Positions 7,715-16,187 are shown, numbered from the stretch's first letter. The stretch: DNA of 36,078 bases from Legionellales bacterium RIFCSPHIGHO2_12_FULL_37_14 (GCA_001804735.1 MHBC01000009.1:1-36078); one strand, 5' to 3'. The notes: generated by a model not told the origin, from the letters alone. A program made the numbers and translations.

Positions 7715-8533
7715 TTAAAACCTTGGTTTAAAAACGCAAGGAGTAATATCTAATGTCATATTACCGCTTGCTGCGTAACTGATAGCTAATGCTAATCCAT
7801 ATTGAGCGATACCAAAATCATCTGAACTGCGAGACTTCTCAATTTTATCCATTATAGTGTCTAGTACGCTTAGGTCTTCAAGAAATACTGCGAGTGTAGA
7901 TTTAATATAAGCTCTATCTTCTATTGAAAATAGCGTTCCGCAACGTCCATTTAATATTGCTTCCAAATCATGAGTATATTTAGGTGTGGATAATGTTGGT
8001 AAATATCTGTTTTTCATAGAGCTTAAAAGGTAAGCAACTAACATAGATTCTGCAGATAAACAGGATAATTTGTGCTGATTTAAATAATCCCAAAAAGGAT
8101 CTATATTATCGGCAGTTATTCCATTGTTCGCAGGTGAAAGAGAAGCATACACTGAATTTTCAGGAAGTATTTGTAAAGCAACTTTCTGTAATAATCCGCC
8201 ATAGCAAGCCGTAGAAAAAATATCAATTTTTCTATGTTTCAGAGCCTTAGAAATATCTTGAAAAAACTTTACCGTAGATTGGGCATGTAGACTCTTAAAA
8301 TAAACTTCGCCGTTTCTATTTCCATGAGCCATTAAAACTAATGTAACATCGCCTTTTGCATTTGATATAGCTTCTAACATATCACTAACATCGGTGTCAG
8401 TTAAATCGCGTTCTCCGTCTCCAATTCTCAATAAATCAGCGCCTTGATTTTTTAATGCTTGTTCTGCTGCTAAGACATTTTTAATTCCAAAAGCAGGTTT
8501 GCCAGGGCCAGCTAACAATATTACTGTTCTCAT
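7715..8533 (-). CDS. Caspase-like (clan CD) cysteine peptidase candidate
   Basis: This 272-aa protein belongs to no family I can name precisely, but it shows the clan CD peptidase dyad. A hydrophobic strand ends in His-Gly (LVLMAHGN, H70-G71). About 40 residues later a second strand ends in Ala-Cys (IDIFSTACYGG, C110). This is the order, spacing and context of caspases, legumains (C13) and related enzymes. The start (MRTVILLAGPG) is also a Rossmann-like strand with no signal peptide, so the protein is cytosolic or delivered by a specialised secretion system. The C-terminal 130 residues are helical and unassigned. It is a single gene with GAAAGAAC before the ATG. A role in host-cell manipulation or self-directed proteolysis is inference. 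Confidence 0.6.
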   Translation of the reverse strand: MRTVILLAGPGKPAFGIKNVLAAEQALKNQGADLLRIGDGERDLTDTDVSDMLEAISNAKGDVTLVLMAHGNRNGEVYFKSLHAQSTVKFFQDISKALKHRKIDIFSTACYGGLLQKVALQILPENSVYASLSPANNGITADNIDPFWDYLNQHKLSCLSAESMLVAYLLSSMKNRYLPTLSTPKYTHDLEAILNGRCGTLFSIEDRAYIKSTLAVFLEDLSVLDTIMDKIEKSRSSDDFGIAQYGLALAISYAASGNMTLDITPCVFKPRF

Positions 8534-8677
8534 GTTCTTTCATACCTATTATAATTAAATAATGAGCATTATATCATAAATATAAACAACAAATAAAGTT
8601 ATGATAGGAAATCATGCTCTTTGACCATTTTATATCAATGGTTATAAGATGGTATTGGATGTTCTTGGAAGTATAAT

Positions 8678-9074
8678 TGGTGGAGGCGGCGGGAATCGAA
8701 CCCGCGTCCGTAAATCCTCTGCCTTTTGCTCTACATGCTTAGGTCGATCTTTTAGTTTTACGTTTGTTTCTCCGATCGTCAGGATAAACAAGCGCGATTT
8801 CCTTAAGTTTCATCTTCAAGCTAGGAAAGAGCAAGAAGACTAGCTTATCTAATATGACCGATGATTCAAAACCGATAAGCGAGCTTTGGTCATCGGGGCG
8901 CTGGTTTATTGGCAGCGCCTTTTGAGTCAGAGACTAAAGCTTATGCAGCGATAGCTTCTTCCTCGAAGTTTGCATTATTTGCATTTATGTTTATTCGAGT
9001 ATTTTTTACGAGAGTACTCATGCTCGGCATGCACATCAGGTTTTGCAACCCACGTCGAAACCTAAGTCGCCCCC
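8678..9074 (-). ncRNA. ssrA: Transfer-messenger RNA (tmRNA)
   Basis: The RNA rescues stalled ribosomes and tags the nascent protein for degradation. On the minus strand the 5' end GGGGGCGACTTAGG begins at 9074. The 3' end has the T-arm GGGTTCGATTCCC and an encoded CCA (8680-8678). The 5' GGGGGCG pairs with CGCCTCC to form the tRNA-like acceptor stem. The tag frame reads ANNANFEEEAIAA and stops at 8943-8941, with resume codon GCA at 8982-8980. The AIAA end resembles the Legionella tag. A TATAAT-like -10 (TTATAAT) lies just upstream on the minus strand. Confidence 0.95.
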
Positions 9075-9159
9075 CATTTATAATTATAACATAAATATTC
9101 ATTTTATGCTGATTCTCCTATATCTTTGACAGGTTATTAATTAATTTAAGGCGTATTTT

Positions 9160-9807
9160 ATGCAGGAATTAAAAAAAGTTGCCGCGCAAGCTGCGCTTCA
9201 GTATGTCAAAGATCACTCTATTTTGGGTATAGGCAGTGGTTCTACGGTTGATGTTTTTATTGAATTGCTTGCAGATATTAAAGAGAGGATTGAAGGTTGT
9301 GTGGCGGCTTCTGTTAAAACCGAGCATGCTTTACAAGCGCATGGAATTTTAGTGGTTGATTTAAACTCTATCAGTGAAATTCCTTTATATATTGATGGGG
9401 CTGATGAGGTCAATCACTATCGCGAAACTATCAAAGGAGGGGGTGGGGCTTTGACTAGAGAAAAAGTTCTTGCTTGTGCTGCTAAGGAATGGGTGTGTAT
9501 TGTAGATGAGTCAAAACTAGTTTCCCGGTTAGGGCGAGGTTATGTTCCTGTTGAAGTTATTCCTATGGCACGTAGCTTTGTAGGGCGCGAAATCGTCAAA
9601 TTAGGCGGAGATCCTGTTTATAGAGAAGGGGTTATTACTGATAACCAGAATATAATATTAGATATATATCATTTGGAGATTAATAACCCCATTTTGCTTG
9701 AAGAGACCTTGCAGAAAATTCCTGGGGTAGTTGAATGTGGAATATTTGCCAAAAGGGTGGCTGATAGTGTAATAATTGCAGGTAAGAAGGGCATTACAAA
9801 AATTTAG
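9160..9807 (+). CDS. rpiA: Ribose-5-phosphate isomerase A
   Basis: RpiA interconverts ribose-5-phosphate and ribulose-5-phosphate in the non-oxidative pentose phosphate pathway, in the cytosol. The 215 aa match the usual length. Visible motifs are the phosphate loop GIGSGSTV (23-30), DGADEV with D79 and D82, and KGGGGALTREK with the catalytic E101 and K92. The gene stands alone between the divergent tmRNA and the convergent ihfB. Its stop codon lies five bases before the end of ihfB. A weak ribosome site (AAGG) precedes the ATG. Ribose-5-phosphate made here feeds Prs, which is encoded 4 kb downstream. Confidence 0.97.
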   Translation: MQELKKVAAQAALQYVKDHSILGIGSGSTVDVFIELLADIKERIEGCVAASVKTEHALQAHGILVVDLNSISEIPLYIDGADEVNHYRETIKGGGGALTREKVLACAAKEWVCIVDESKLVSRLGRGYVPVEVIPMARSFVGREIVKLGGDPVYREGVITDNQNIILDIYHLEINNPILLEETLQKIPGVVECGIFAKRVADSVIIAGKKGITKI

Positions 9808-9812
9808 AAATT

Positions 9813-10091
9813 TTACTTATTAAGCAAGCTATTTAATACTTTGCTGGCTTTAAAATGAGCGCTGTTTTTGCCTTCAGTAAATAACTTTTCTCCTGTTTTG
9901 GGGTTACGAGCTTTACGTGGCTTGTGATAGCGCACAGTAAAGCACCCAAAACCGCGGATTTCAGCTCTTCCTCCATTAACAAGCTGCTCTTTCATGGTTA
10001 TCAAAATCAAGTTAACGGCAGCTTCAATTTTATTCACGGGTAAGTGGGTAAGCTCTGCAGCAAGTTTTGTTACTAATTCTGATTTTAGCAT
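9813..10091 (-). CDS. ihfB: Integration host factor beta subunit
   Basis: This 92-aa DNA-bending protein of the HU/IHF family forms a heterodimer with IhfA. The beta-arm region reads RAEIRGFGCFTVRYHKPRKARNPKTGE, and the IHF-beta features EIRGFG and the Pro-containing arm NPKTG are evident. The N-terminal helices (KSELVTKLA...) and length are normal. GAGGACC precedes the ATG at 10091. Tail-to-tail arrangement with rpiA leaves almost no room for a separate terminator. IHF versus HU is decided by the EIRGFGCF and ARNPKTGE motifs. Confidence 0.9.
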   Translation of the reverse strand: MLKSELVTKLAAELTHLPVNKIEAAVNLILITMKEQLVNGGRAEIRGFGCFTVRYHKPRKARNPKTGEKLFTEGKNSAHFKASKVLNSLLNK

Positions 10092-10216
10092 AAGGTCCTC
10101 ATATTTATCCCTAAGTTGATTTGGGGTTATTCTAAATCATTGGGAGTATTTTATACAGATATTTATGCCACTTTTCTTAGAAGCGGATAAAAACCTCTGA
10201 ACTAACACGCAAACGT

Positions 10217-10244
10217 TTGAAATTATAAGTAGTATTCGTATAAT
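10217..10244 (+). promoter_or_regulatory. Sigma70-type promoter of the MFS gene
   Basis: TTGAAA (10217-10222) and TATAAT (10239-10244) are separated by 16 bp, and the start codon follows at 10277. Confidence 0.6.
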
Positions 10245-10276
10245 GCAAAAAGCTATTACTACAGTAAGTATGTACT

Positions 10277-11560
10277 ATGAAAAGAAGTAAAGAAAATAAT
10301 TTGACCTTTGCATGGCTTGTGTTTGGGCTGGCTGCGGCTTTTTATTTTTCTGATTATTTAGCAAGAGTTGCCCCTTCAGTTATGCATAAAGTTTTGCAAA
10401 GAGACTTTGGCATTAACGAAGCAGGCTTTGGCCTTTTGACAGCTTCGTTTTATATTCCATATATTTTTATGCAAATCCCTGTTGGCCTCACAGTTGATCG
10501 TTTTAGTATTCGCCATTTATTAACTTTAATGGCCATTATTACAGGTATTGGTTGCTGTATCTTTGGAGTTGCACATAATTTGTTTGGCGCAGCAATTGGT
10601 CGAATGTTAATAGGTTTTAGTGCAGCTTTTGCATTTGTTAGTGCGCTGCGTTTAGCGACAGCATGGTTTCCTCCTGCAATGTTAGGGTTATTAGCAGGCC
10701 TGACTCAGGCTCTGGGGATGTTGGGTGCAGCCGCGGGCGAAGTTCCTGTTTCTTTTATGGTTAGCTCAATCGGTTGGAGGCAAACATCTTTTGTGATGGC
10801 AATATTTTTCGTGTTGTTAGCCTTACTTTTATACAGATTTATATATGATACCCCGGAAGGAAAAAAATATAAATTTCATAAAGAGGGAAGTATTAGCATT
10901 ATTGAAAGCTTAAAACGTGTTCTTACCCATAAACAAACTTGGCTAAATGCATTATATGCGGGATTTATTTATGCGCCTACAGCGGTTATAGGCGAATCTA
11001 TTGGGCCGGCTTTTTTGCAATATGGGCGTGGTTTATCAGCGCACGCTGCAGCATTTGCAACTGGACTTATATTTATTGGTTGGGGAATAGGCGGGCCTTT
11101 AACAGGATATATTTCAGATAAAATGGGCCGACGTAAGCCAGTTATGCTTGCTTCTGCTATTTTAGGGATTATATTAACAATAGTACTAGTTTATTTTCCA
11201 AAATTAAGTACACTTCAGACTTATATTGTGTTATTTGTATATGGCCTGACAAATACAGGTGTTGCAATTTCATATGCTGTGTCTACTGAATTACACAATA
11301 GAAGTGTGGTGGGGACAGCACTTGCGCTGACTAACATGATATCGATTTTTATTGGCGCGTTAATGCAACCAGTTGTAGGATTTTTTATTGATTTAATGGC
11401 TGGCGAAAAGGCGTATCATGTAGAAGTTTTAAGTTTGGCAGACTTTCAGTCCGGCCTTAAATTATTACCAGCGTGCTCAATTATTGCTTTCGCACTTATA
11501 TTGATGGTTAAAGAAACAAATTGCTCTTTGCAGTATGAGCATGATGGCGAGAAAAGTTAA
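10277..11560 (+). CDS. MFS transporter (Legionellales Pht/sugar-phosphate-like group)
   Basis: This 427-aa inner-membrane protein has about 12 predicted membrane segments. It has the major facilitator signature between segments 2 and 3 (VDRFSIRHLL) and its repeat in the second half (SDKMGRRKPVML). The region FYFSDYLARVAPSVM is typical of the expanded MFS set of Legionella and Coxiella, several of which import amino acids or nucleosides in the vacuole. The substrate cannot be read from the sequence. A paralogue lies at 29942-31213 (shared FMQIP, LMIGF and LGMLGA-type motifs). The downstream DUF945 gene begins 23 bp after the stop, so the two are likely co-transcribed. Confidence 0.85.
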   Translation: MKRSKENNLTFAWLVFGLAAAFYFSDYLARVAPSVMHKVLQRDFGINEAGFGLLTASFYIPYIFMQIPVGLTVDRFSIRHLLTLMAIITGIGCCIFGVAHNLFGAAIGRMLIGFSAAFAFVSALRLATAWFPPAMLGLLAGLTQALGMLGAAAGEVPVSFMVSSIGWRQTSFVMAIFFVLLALLLYRFIYDTPEGKKYKFHKEGSISIIESLKRVLTHKQTWLNALYAGFIYAPTAVIGESIGPAFLQYGRGLSAHAAAFATGLIFIGWGIGGPLTGYISDKMGRRKPVMLASAILGIILTIVLVYFPKLSTLQTYIVLFVYGLTNTGVAISYAVSTELHNRSVVGTALALTNMISIFIGALMQPVVGFFIDLMAGEKAYHVEVLSLADFQSGLKLLPACSIIAFALILMVKETNCSLQYEHDGEKS

Positions 11561-11583
11561 ATAGAGAATAGGGAGTGTTCAAA

Positions 11584-13017
11584 ATGAAAAAGCTATTGAT
11601 CCTAATCGGTGTTGTAGCCACTTTACTATTAGGAGGCTACTATACCGCGGGATTAATCACAGAAAGGTCATTTAATCGCTTAGTACAAGATATTCGCACA
11701 ACCAAGCATGTAGATTTAAAAATCGTTAAGTATAATAGAGGCTTATTTACTTCTACTGCGCTGATAAATTGGAACCTACAACTTCCATCAGATATTCAAG
11801 CAGGTGCCAGGCAAAATCTAGATATTGCAACGCAAAATTATCTTCTTCCTATTAATTTAGATATTTTCCATGGACCTATAATTATTGCAAAATCTGGGTT
11901 ACACGTAGGTTTTGGTTTTGTTGAGTCTATACTTAAAGCTCCACAAGCATACAAAAAACAACTAGAAAATATTTTGCAAGCAGGCACCAAATACCCGGTA
12001 ATAAATATCGGTATTTTGATTAGTTTTTTTAATGAGGCAGAGCTACATATAAGCATTCCTGCTTTTAACATCACTATGCATGAAAAGTTACTACAATTTG
12101 ATTTTAAAGGCTTTAAGGCTAGCTCTACTTTGGCGCTGAGCTTAAAGCATTTAAAAGGTGATTCTCAATTGTCAGCCGTGAACTTTCGCCAAGGAGATAT
12201 AGGGGTTAAATTAGATAAGGTAAATAGCGAATACAAGCTAAGACAAACTAAGCTAGGCTTATACGATGGTACAGCTATTTTTAATGTACAATCTCTGCAA
12301 CTTGAAAATAAAGGCCAGGTTAAGTTTGCGATAGAAGACTTTAAACTTTCCTCAAGCAATAAAGAAAAAAGGGGTTTATTTAGTACGGAAATTAAAACAG
12401 GTATTAATAAGCTCATTATTGAAACTATAACATATGGGCCTTTGGTTTTAGAGCTTGCTTTAGATAACCTTGATGCAACTGTGTTAGCAAAAATACGGGA
12501 TCAATGGCAAGAGGTAGGACCAAGTGCTATAAACAAAAAGCAAACGTTGTTTTTAACTATTTTACCTGAATTACCTGCATTACTATCTAAGGGTATAACC
12601 TTCTCAGTTCCTGAATTTAGCTTTGTTATGCCAGGTGGCGAGTTAAAAGCTGACTTGAGTATATCTTTACTTAAAAATTCAATTAACAACCCGTTCCAAA
12701 TTTTATCTCATCTTTTTGGCTTTGGGCACGCAGTAATCCCAGCTAAAATAATGCGCGATCTAATAGATGATGTAGTGAGAAAAAAATTAGAGCAAACTCC
12801 TACACCAAGTCCAACAGCTAGTCCTGACAGCAAGCCTGTTCATGATGATGATGTTGCTAATAAAATTAAATCGTTAAGAGATAAGAGATTGTCGTCTTTG
12901 GTAGAGTCTGGGGCTATAGTAGCTTCTGGCAATGATTATACTATAGATGTCAAGCTCGAGCAGGGTAGGATTACAGTAAATGGCAAGCCATTTGCGCCTG
13001 CTATGCTTGAGTTTTAA
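11584..13017 (+). CDS. YdgA-like DUF945 family protein
   Basis: This 477-aa protein has an N-terminal membrane anchor or uncleaved signal (KKLLILIGVVATLLLGGYYTAG). The pattern GLITERSFNRLVQDI and the following beta-rich body (KYNRGLFTSTA) are the DUF945/YdgA signature. The family lies in the bacterial envelope and its function is unclear. The beta-rich repeats resemble AsmA-type envelope proteins. I chose the ATG at 11584, with GGGAG at a suitable distance, over the GTG at 11575. A Pro/Thr/Ser linker (TPTPSPTASPDSKP) precedes a C-terminal region ending VNGKPFAPAMLEF. The gene follows the MFS gene in a probable two-gene operon. Confidence 0.75.
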   Translation: MKKLLILIGVVATLLLGGYYTAGLITERSFNRLVQDIRTTKHVDLKIVKYNRGLFTSTALINWNLQLPSDIQAGARQNLDIATQNYLLPINLDIFHGPIIIAKSGLHVGFGFVESILKAPQAYKKQLENILQAGTKYPVINIGILISFFNEAELHISIPAFNITMHEKLLQFDFKGFKASSTLALSLKHLKGDSQLSAVNFRQGDIGVKLDKVNSEYKLRQTKLGLYDGTAIFNVQSLQLENKGQVKFAIEDFKLSSSNKEKRGLFSTEIKTGINKLIIETITYGPLVLELALDNLDATVLAKIRDQWQEVGPSAINKKQTLFLTILPELPALLSKGITFSVPEFSFVMPGGELKADLSISLLKNSINNPFQILSHLFGFGHAVIPAKIMRDLIDDVVRKKLEQTPTPSPTASPDSKPVHDDDVANKIKSLRDKRLSSLVESGAIVASGNDYTIDVKLEQGRITVNGKPFAPAMLEF

Positions 13018-13171
13018 TGCAGCTTTTGGCTGCGCAGGAGGACTTAATATATTCCTGCTAAAAAAAAGGTTCCTTGCAGCTGTTTTGTTTAGGGAGTGGT
13101 CTTGAGTTCGGCATGCCATAAGAGAGCATGTAGACGTAATAAAATCTTTAATAATTAAGGAGTTAATAATA

Positions 13172-13453
13172 ATGGCCTCAATTAGTCAATTACTTGGTGA
13201 ATCACAAACTTCACTTTCTGATAGTGTGGTTCAATGTGTACAAAAGTATTTTTCTGAATTAAATGGCGCAGATCCAGTTGATTTGTACGACTTTGTATTA
13301 GAAGAAATTGAAACCCCCTTGTTTCGCGCAGTCATGGAACATTGCAAATATAATCAGTCTCGTGCCGCCGATATGTTAGGTATTAGTCGTGGTACTTTAA
13401 GAACTAAGTTAAGACAATATTTTGATGACAAGTACGTTGGATCTCGCGACTGA
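13172..13453 (+). CDS. fis: DNA-binding protein Fis
   Basis: Fis (93 aa) is a homodimeric nucleoid protein that bends DNA and regulates growth-phase and, in Legionella, virulence genes. The C-terminal helix-turn-helix is clear: YNQSRAADMLGISRGTLRTKL. The acidic N-terminal region DLYDFVLEEIETPLFRAVME is the dimerisation part. Length matches the family (about 98 aa). AAGGAG lies a few bases before the ATG. Unlike the enterobacterial dusB-fis operon, it stands alone here. Legionellales carry several fis copies, so this may be one paralogue. Confidence 0.93.
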   Translation: MASISQLLGESQTSLSDSVVQCVQKYFSELNGADPVDLYDFVLEEIETPLFRAVMEHCKYNQSRAADMLGISRGTLRTKLRQYFDDKYVGSRD

Positions 13454-13472
13454 TTTATTTCGCTCGAGTTTT

Positions 13473-13494
13473 TTGTTGGGCCTTGGCCCAACAA
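13473..13494. repeat. GTTGGGCC palindrome between convergent fis and prs
   Basis: GTTGGGCC (13475-13482), a TT centre and GGCCCAAC (13485-13492) form a perfect stem extended by two T-A pairs. No T-run follows the stem on either strand: six T lie on its 5' side on the plus strand. It is therefore not a classical rho-independent terminator, although it sits where one is expected. The reverse complement of the same 18 bp recurs at 15531-15548. Confidence 0.75.
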
Positions 13495-13502
13495 TTATAA
13501 AC

Positions 13503-14450
13503 TTATTCCGGAAACATAGAGCTAACAGATTCTTCAAAATTAACCCGTTTAATCGCTTGGGCTAGCATATCGGCTAGACTGACTACACGGATTTTTTTGC
13601 AGTGTTTTGCGTTTTCGGTAAGCGGGATAGTATCTGTGACAACAACTTCATCAAGCACTGACTGCTCAATATTGCTGATAGCAGGCCCTGAGAAAACAGG
13701 GTGGGTTATATATGCTCTGACACTTTTTGCCCCGTGAGTTTTTAAATGTTCAGCGGCAGAACATAACGTTCCTGCGGTGTCAGCAATGTCATCGATGATT
13801 ATACAATTATGCGAAGTAGGTTCTCCAATTAAGTGCATGACCTCTGATTTGTTTGGTCCGACTCGTCTTTTGTCGATAATGGAAAGTTCAGCATTATTAA
13901 GTCTTTTTGCCATAGCCCTTGCACGCACAACCCCTCCCACGTCAGGAGAGACAATCATTATGTTATCTAATTTATGTTGAATAATATCGTTCAATAAAAT
14001 TGGGGTGGAGTATACGTTGTCTACTGGCATGTAGAAAAAGCCTTGAATTTGATCAGCATGTAAATCAACGGTTAGCACTCGACAAATACCAACAGAAGCC
14101 ATCATGTCAGCAACGATTTTAGCGGTAATTGGAACGCGCGCAGATCTGACGCGCCTATCTTGTCTTGCGTAGCCAAAATAGGGCACAACCGCGGTAATTC
14201 TCCCTGCTGAGGCACGCCTAAGAGCGTCAGCCATGGCAAGTAATTCCATAAGGTTATTATTAGCTGGAGTGCATGTAGATTGAAGGATGAAAACGTCTTT
14301 ACCGCGAACGTTATCTAAAATTTCAACCAAGGTTTCACCATCACTAAAGGTGCCAACTGTAGCCTTACCTAAAGTTTGACCGAGGTTAATAGCTATTTGT
14401 TTGGCTAAATCTGGAATTGCGTTACCGGCAAAAAGCATCATGGTAGACAT
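13503..14450 (-). CDS. prs: Ribose-phosphate pyrophosphokinase (PRPP synthetase)
   Basis: Prs transfers pyrophosphate from ATP to ribose-5-phosphate, giving PRPP for nucleotide, histidine and tryptophan synthesis. The 315 aa match the family exactly. Motifs seen are [10 protein letters not shown], the ATP/flexible-loop region [29 protein letters not shown] and the PRPP loop [17 protein letters not shown] lies 8 bases before the ATG at 14450. The tRNA-Gln gene and lolB lie upstream on the same strand, a common Legionella-type order except that ispE, usually between lolB and the tRNA, is absent. Confidence 0.97.
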   Translation of the reverse strand: MSTMMLFAGNAIPDLAKQIAINLGQTLGKATVGTFSDGETLVEILDNVRGKDVFILQSTCTPANNNLMELLAMADALRRASAGRITAVVPYFGYARQDRRVRSARVPITAKIVADMMASVGICRVLTVDLHADQIQGFFYMPVDNVYSTPILLNDIIQHKLDNIMIVSPDVGGVVRARAMAKRLNNAELSIIDKRRVGPNKSEVMHLIGEPTSHNCIIIDDIADTAGTLCSAAEHLKTHGAKSVRAYITHPVFSGPAISNIEQSVLDEVVVTDTIPLTENAKHCKKIRVVSLADMLAQAIKRVNFEESVSSMFPE

Positions 14451-14618
14451 AGGTTATTACCTTTGTAATTTGGGATTGTTAAGAGGAAAATATATAAACA
14501 CAAAGCAGAAGACGCCAGAAAAGTTGTTAATATTCTTTTTACGAAACCTTCGCATCCTCTTTTGAACATCCTCTGCTTTCTGTTCACATCATGTTCATGA
14601 AAAATAAATTGCGGAATC

Positions 14619-14693
14619 TGGCTGGGGTGCTAGGATTCGAACCTAGGTATGCAGGGATCAAAACCCTGTGCCTTACCGCTTGGCTACACCCCA
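14619..14693 (-). tRNA. tRNA-Gln (anticodon TTG)
   Basis: The cloverleaf reads on the minus strand: acceptor TGGGGTG (14693-14687) pairs with CACCCCA. The anticodon stem CAGGG/CCCTG holds a loop with TTG. The T-arm is CTAGGTTCGAATCCTAG. The discriminator is G and the CCA end is encoded (14621-14619). The anticodon gives glutamine. Confidence 0.96.
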
Positions 14694-14764
14694 ATGTGTC
14701 ATTGTTTTGAGCGGGGCTTATTTTGCTGTGATTTAACATAATTGTCAATCACCGGCCGTTATTT

Positions 14765-15391
14765 TTAGTCTATGCTCCAAGACTTAATAACTAGCTTCAA
14801 TCTAACGCCTTGCCCCTCTAAAAGAATTTTGTTGGGCAGACGATAACCATGAAAAACTTTATAGTCACTGTAGTTGAGAGTATATCCTGATTGCTTAAGT
14901 TGTAATAGTTGTTTTTGCGGGCCGTAACTACTTGAGCTTACAGGAGCAGATGGCGCAGGAAGGCCTCGTGCCCAATAATAAAGAGACTCTACTGGCAAAG
15001 ATACTCCAGTTTGTTGTTTCATTAAGCTAGATGCTGAGTTCGCGCTTATTTTCTTGTGCTCATCTTGGTAGGTAACTTTACCGCCACTGCATGTAATAAG
15101 GGTAGCGCCTCCTCCCATGGGGCCGAAGAAGCGTATTTGATAATATTTAGGACCATTTTGTTGCCAATCAATTTGGGCAGACCAAGCTTTTTTCGCATTG
15201 CGCGCTGCAAACAAGCCGCGAATTTCCCAGGCATGAATAGCATTTGCATCTTTTGAGGGAGTCGTTTCTATACTTTGTCCACTAGCTGGCTTGGTGGGAG
15301 TGTTTGATGGCATGGCTGTAGGTTCAAGGTTACGCGCACATCCTGCCAAAATAAAACATATTGCATAAAAACAAAGTTTTTTAATTACCAT
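14765..15391 (-). CDS. lolB: Outer-membrane lipoprotein LolB
   Basis: LolB receives lipoproteins from periplasmic LolA and inserts them in the outer membrane. The 208-aa precursor has a lipoprotein signal with lipobox LAGC (cysteine near residue 18) and a Thr/Pro/Ser-rich linker. The LolB core follows: WEIRGLFAARN, then AQIDWQQ, then IRFFGPMGGGATLI, then LPVESLYYWARGLPAP. Length is typical. AGAAGG precedes the ATG at 15391. The tRNA-Gln and prs genes follow on the same strand, a conserved order in many gammaproteobacteria. Confidence 0.88.
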   Translation of the reverse strand: MVIKKLCFYAICFILAGCARNLEPTAMPSNTPTKPASGQSIETTPSKDANAIHAWEIRGLFAARNAKKAWSAQIDWQQNGPKYYQIRFFGPMGGGATLITCSGGKVTYQDEHKKISANSASSLMKQQTGVSLPVESLYYWARGLPAPSAPVSSSSYGPQKQLLQLKQSGYTLNYSDYKVFHGYRLPNKILLEGQGVRLKLVIKSWSID

Positions 15392-15530
15392 ATAGCCTTC
15401 TAGTCATTCGTATTAATAGTTTAAACAATACGCTAGACCAAAATTAGTTGCAATATCGCAATGGTAAATATTAAAAGTGTTCAAAGCTACTATGCTAGCC
15501 TAATTCCTAGGATATTTACGCTTATGATTT

Positions 15531-15552
15531 GTTGGGCCAAGGCCCAACCTAC
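15531..15552 (-). repeat. REP-like palindrome with GTAG head, upstream of lolB
   Basis: On the minus strand the element reads GTAG (15552-15549), then a perfect GTTGGGCC..GGCCCAAC stem with a two-base centre. A conserved GTAG tetranucleotide 5' of a GC-rich imperfect or perfect palindrome is the hallmark of REP sequences mobilised by RAYT transposases. The 18-bp core is the reverse complement of the one at 13475-13492. Confidence 0.6.
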
Positions 15553-15576
15553 TTGTTTACTTAGCGCTAAATTTTC

Positions 15577-16023
15577 TTAAAAACTATGCATTCTAGAGCT
15601 AGCAGCTTCAGGGTTATGGTCTCTTCTTGGAGAACTTTTAAGATACTCTATTGCCTCTGCTCTATTAGGATTTGCCCGTACAGGAACGTTTATAAGTATA
15701 CCATTTAAAAACTCTTGCTCGCTTTGAGATATATTTTCACCTTCTTTTATTTTTATAATGAGATCTTTTGCCTTGGTAAAATCATTAACTGCTTTCTCTT
15801 CAGTAGTGATGGTTTTTACGCATTCTTCTTTTAGCATCAAGTTATATGCATAATGTGATTTCTCTTCGAAATCTTTTTGTTCTTGGTTATGTTCTAGTAG
15901 CGCTTCAATGTCTTCTAATTCCCCTTTATTCACATTTATTGAGGTAGTAAGAAGATTTATGGTGTCTGAAAATGATTGGATAATGATATCAATTTCATGG
16001 TTAAGTTCTTCTTTAGTAAGCAT
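15577..16023 (-). CDS. Unknown 148-aa coiled-coil protein
   Basis: I do not recognise this protein. It is highly charged and almost wholly helical. Residues about 1-100 contain coiled-coil-like runs (KGELEDIEALLEHNQEQKDFEEK and a Glu/Lys-rich stretch). The C-terminal 40 residues (PVRANPNRAEAIEYLKSSPRRDHN) are less regular. There is no signal peptide or membrane segment. AGGAGA precedes the ATG at 16023, and a GTAG-headed palindrome follows its stop. Small helical orphan proteins of this kind are common effector candidates in Legionellales, but nothing here proves that. Confidence 0.6.
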   Translation of the reverse strand: MLTKEELNHEIDIIIQSFSDTINLLTTSINVNKGELEDIEALLEHNQEQKDFEEKSHYAYNLMLKEECVKTITTEEKAVNDFTKAKDLIIKIKEGENISQSEQEFLNGILINVPVRANPNRAEAIEYLKSSPRRDHNPEAASSRMHSF

Positions 16024-16187
16024 GGTGTATGTCTCCTATTGTTAGAAGTTAGTGTGCCTTGATTATTAAATAGAGTGTACTGATCTAATAATTCACGATG
16101 CATTTTTGCTACGTATGACAATAAAAGACTCATTATGGATTAATTTTAAGGAATGGTCAATAACTTTAAGGTAGGTATATTTAAAAA

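Noticed and set aside
8649-9094. Two short plus-strand ORFs
   Set aside because: Both lie on the antisense of the tmRNA gene.
9790-9812. AT palindrome between rpiA and ihfB as a bidirectional terminator
   Set aside because: The stem is all A-T and weak; evidence is insufficient.
13019-13033. GCAGC/GCTGC hairpin after the DUF945 gene as a terminator
   Set aside because: Only five pairs and no T-run afterwards.
13473-13494. Rho-independent terminator for fis or prs
   Set aside because: No T-run follows the stem on either strand.
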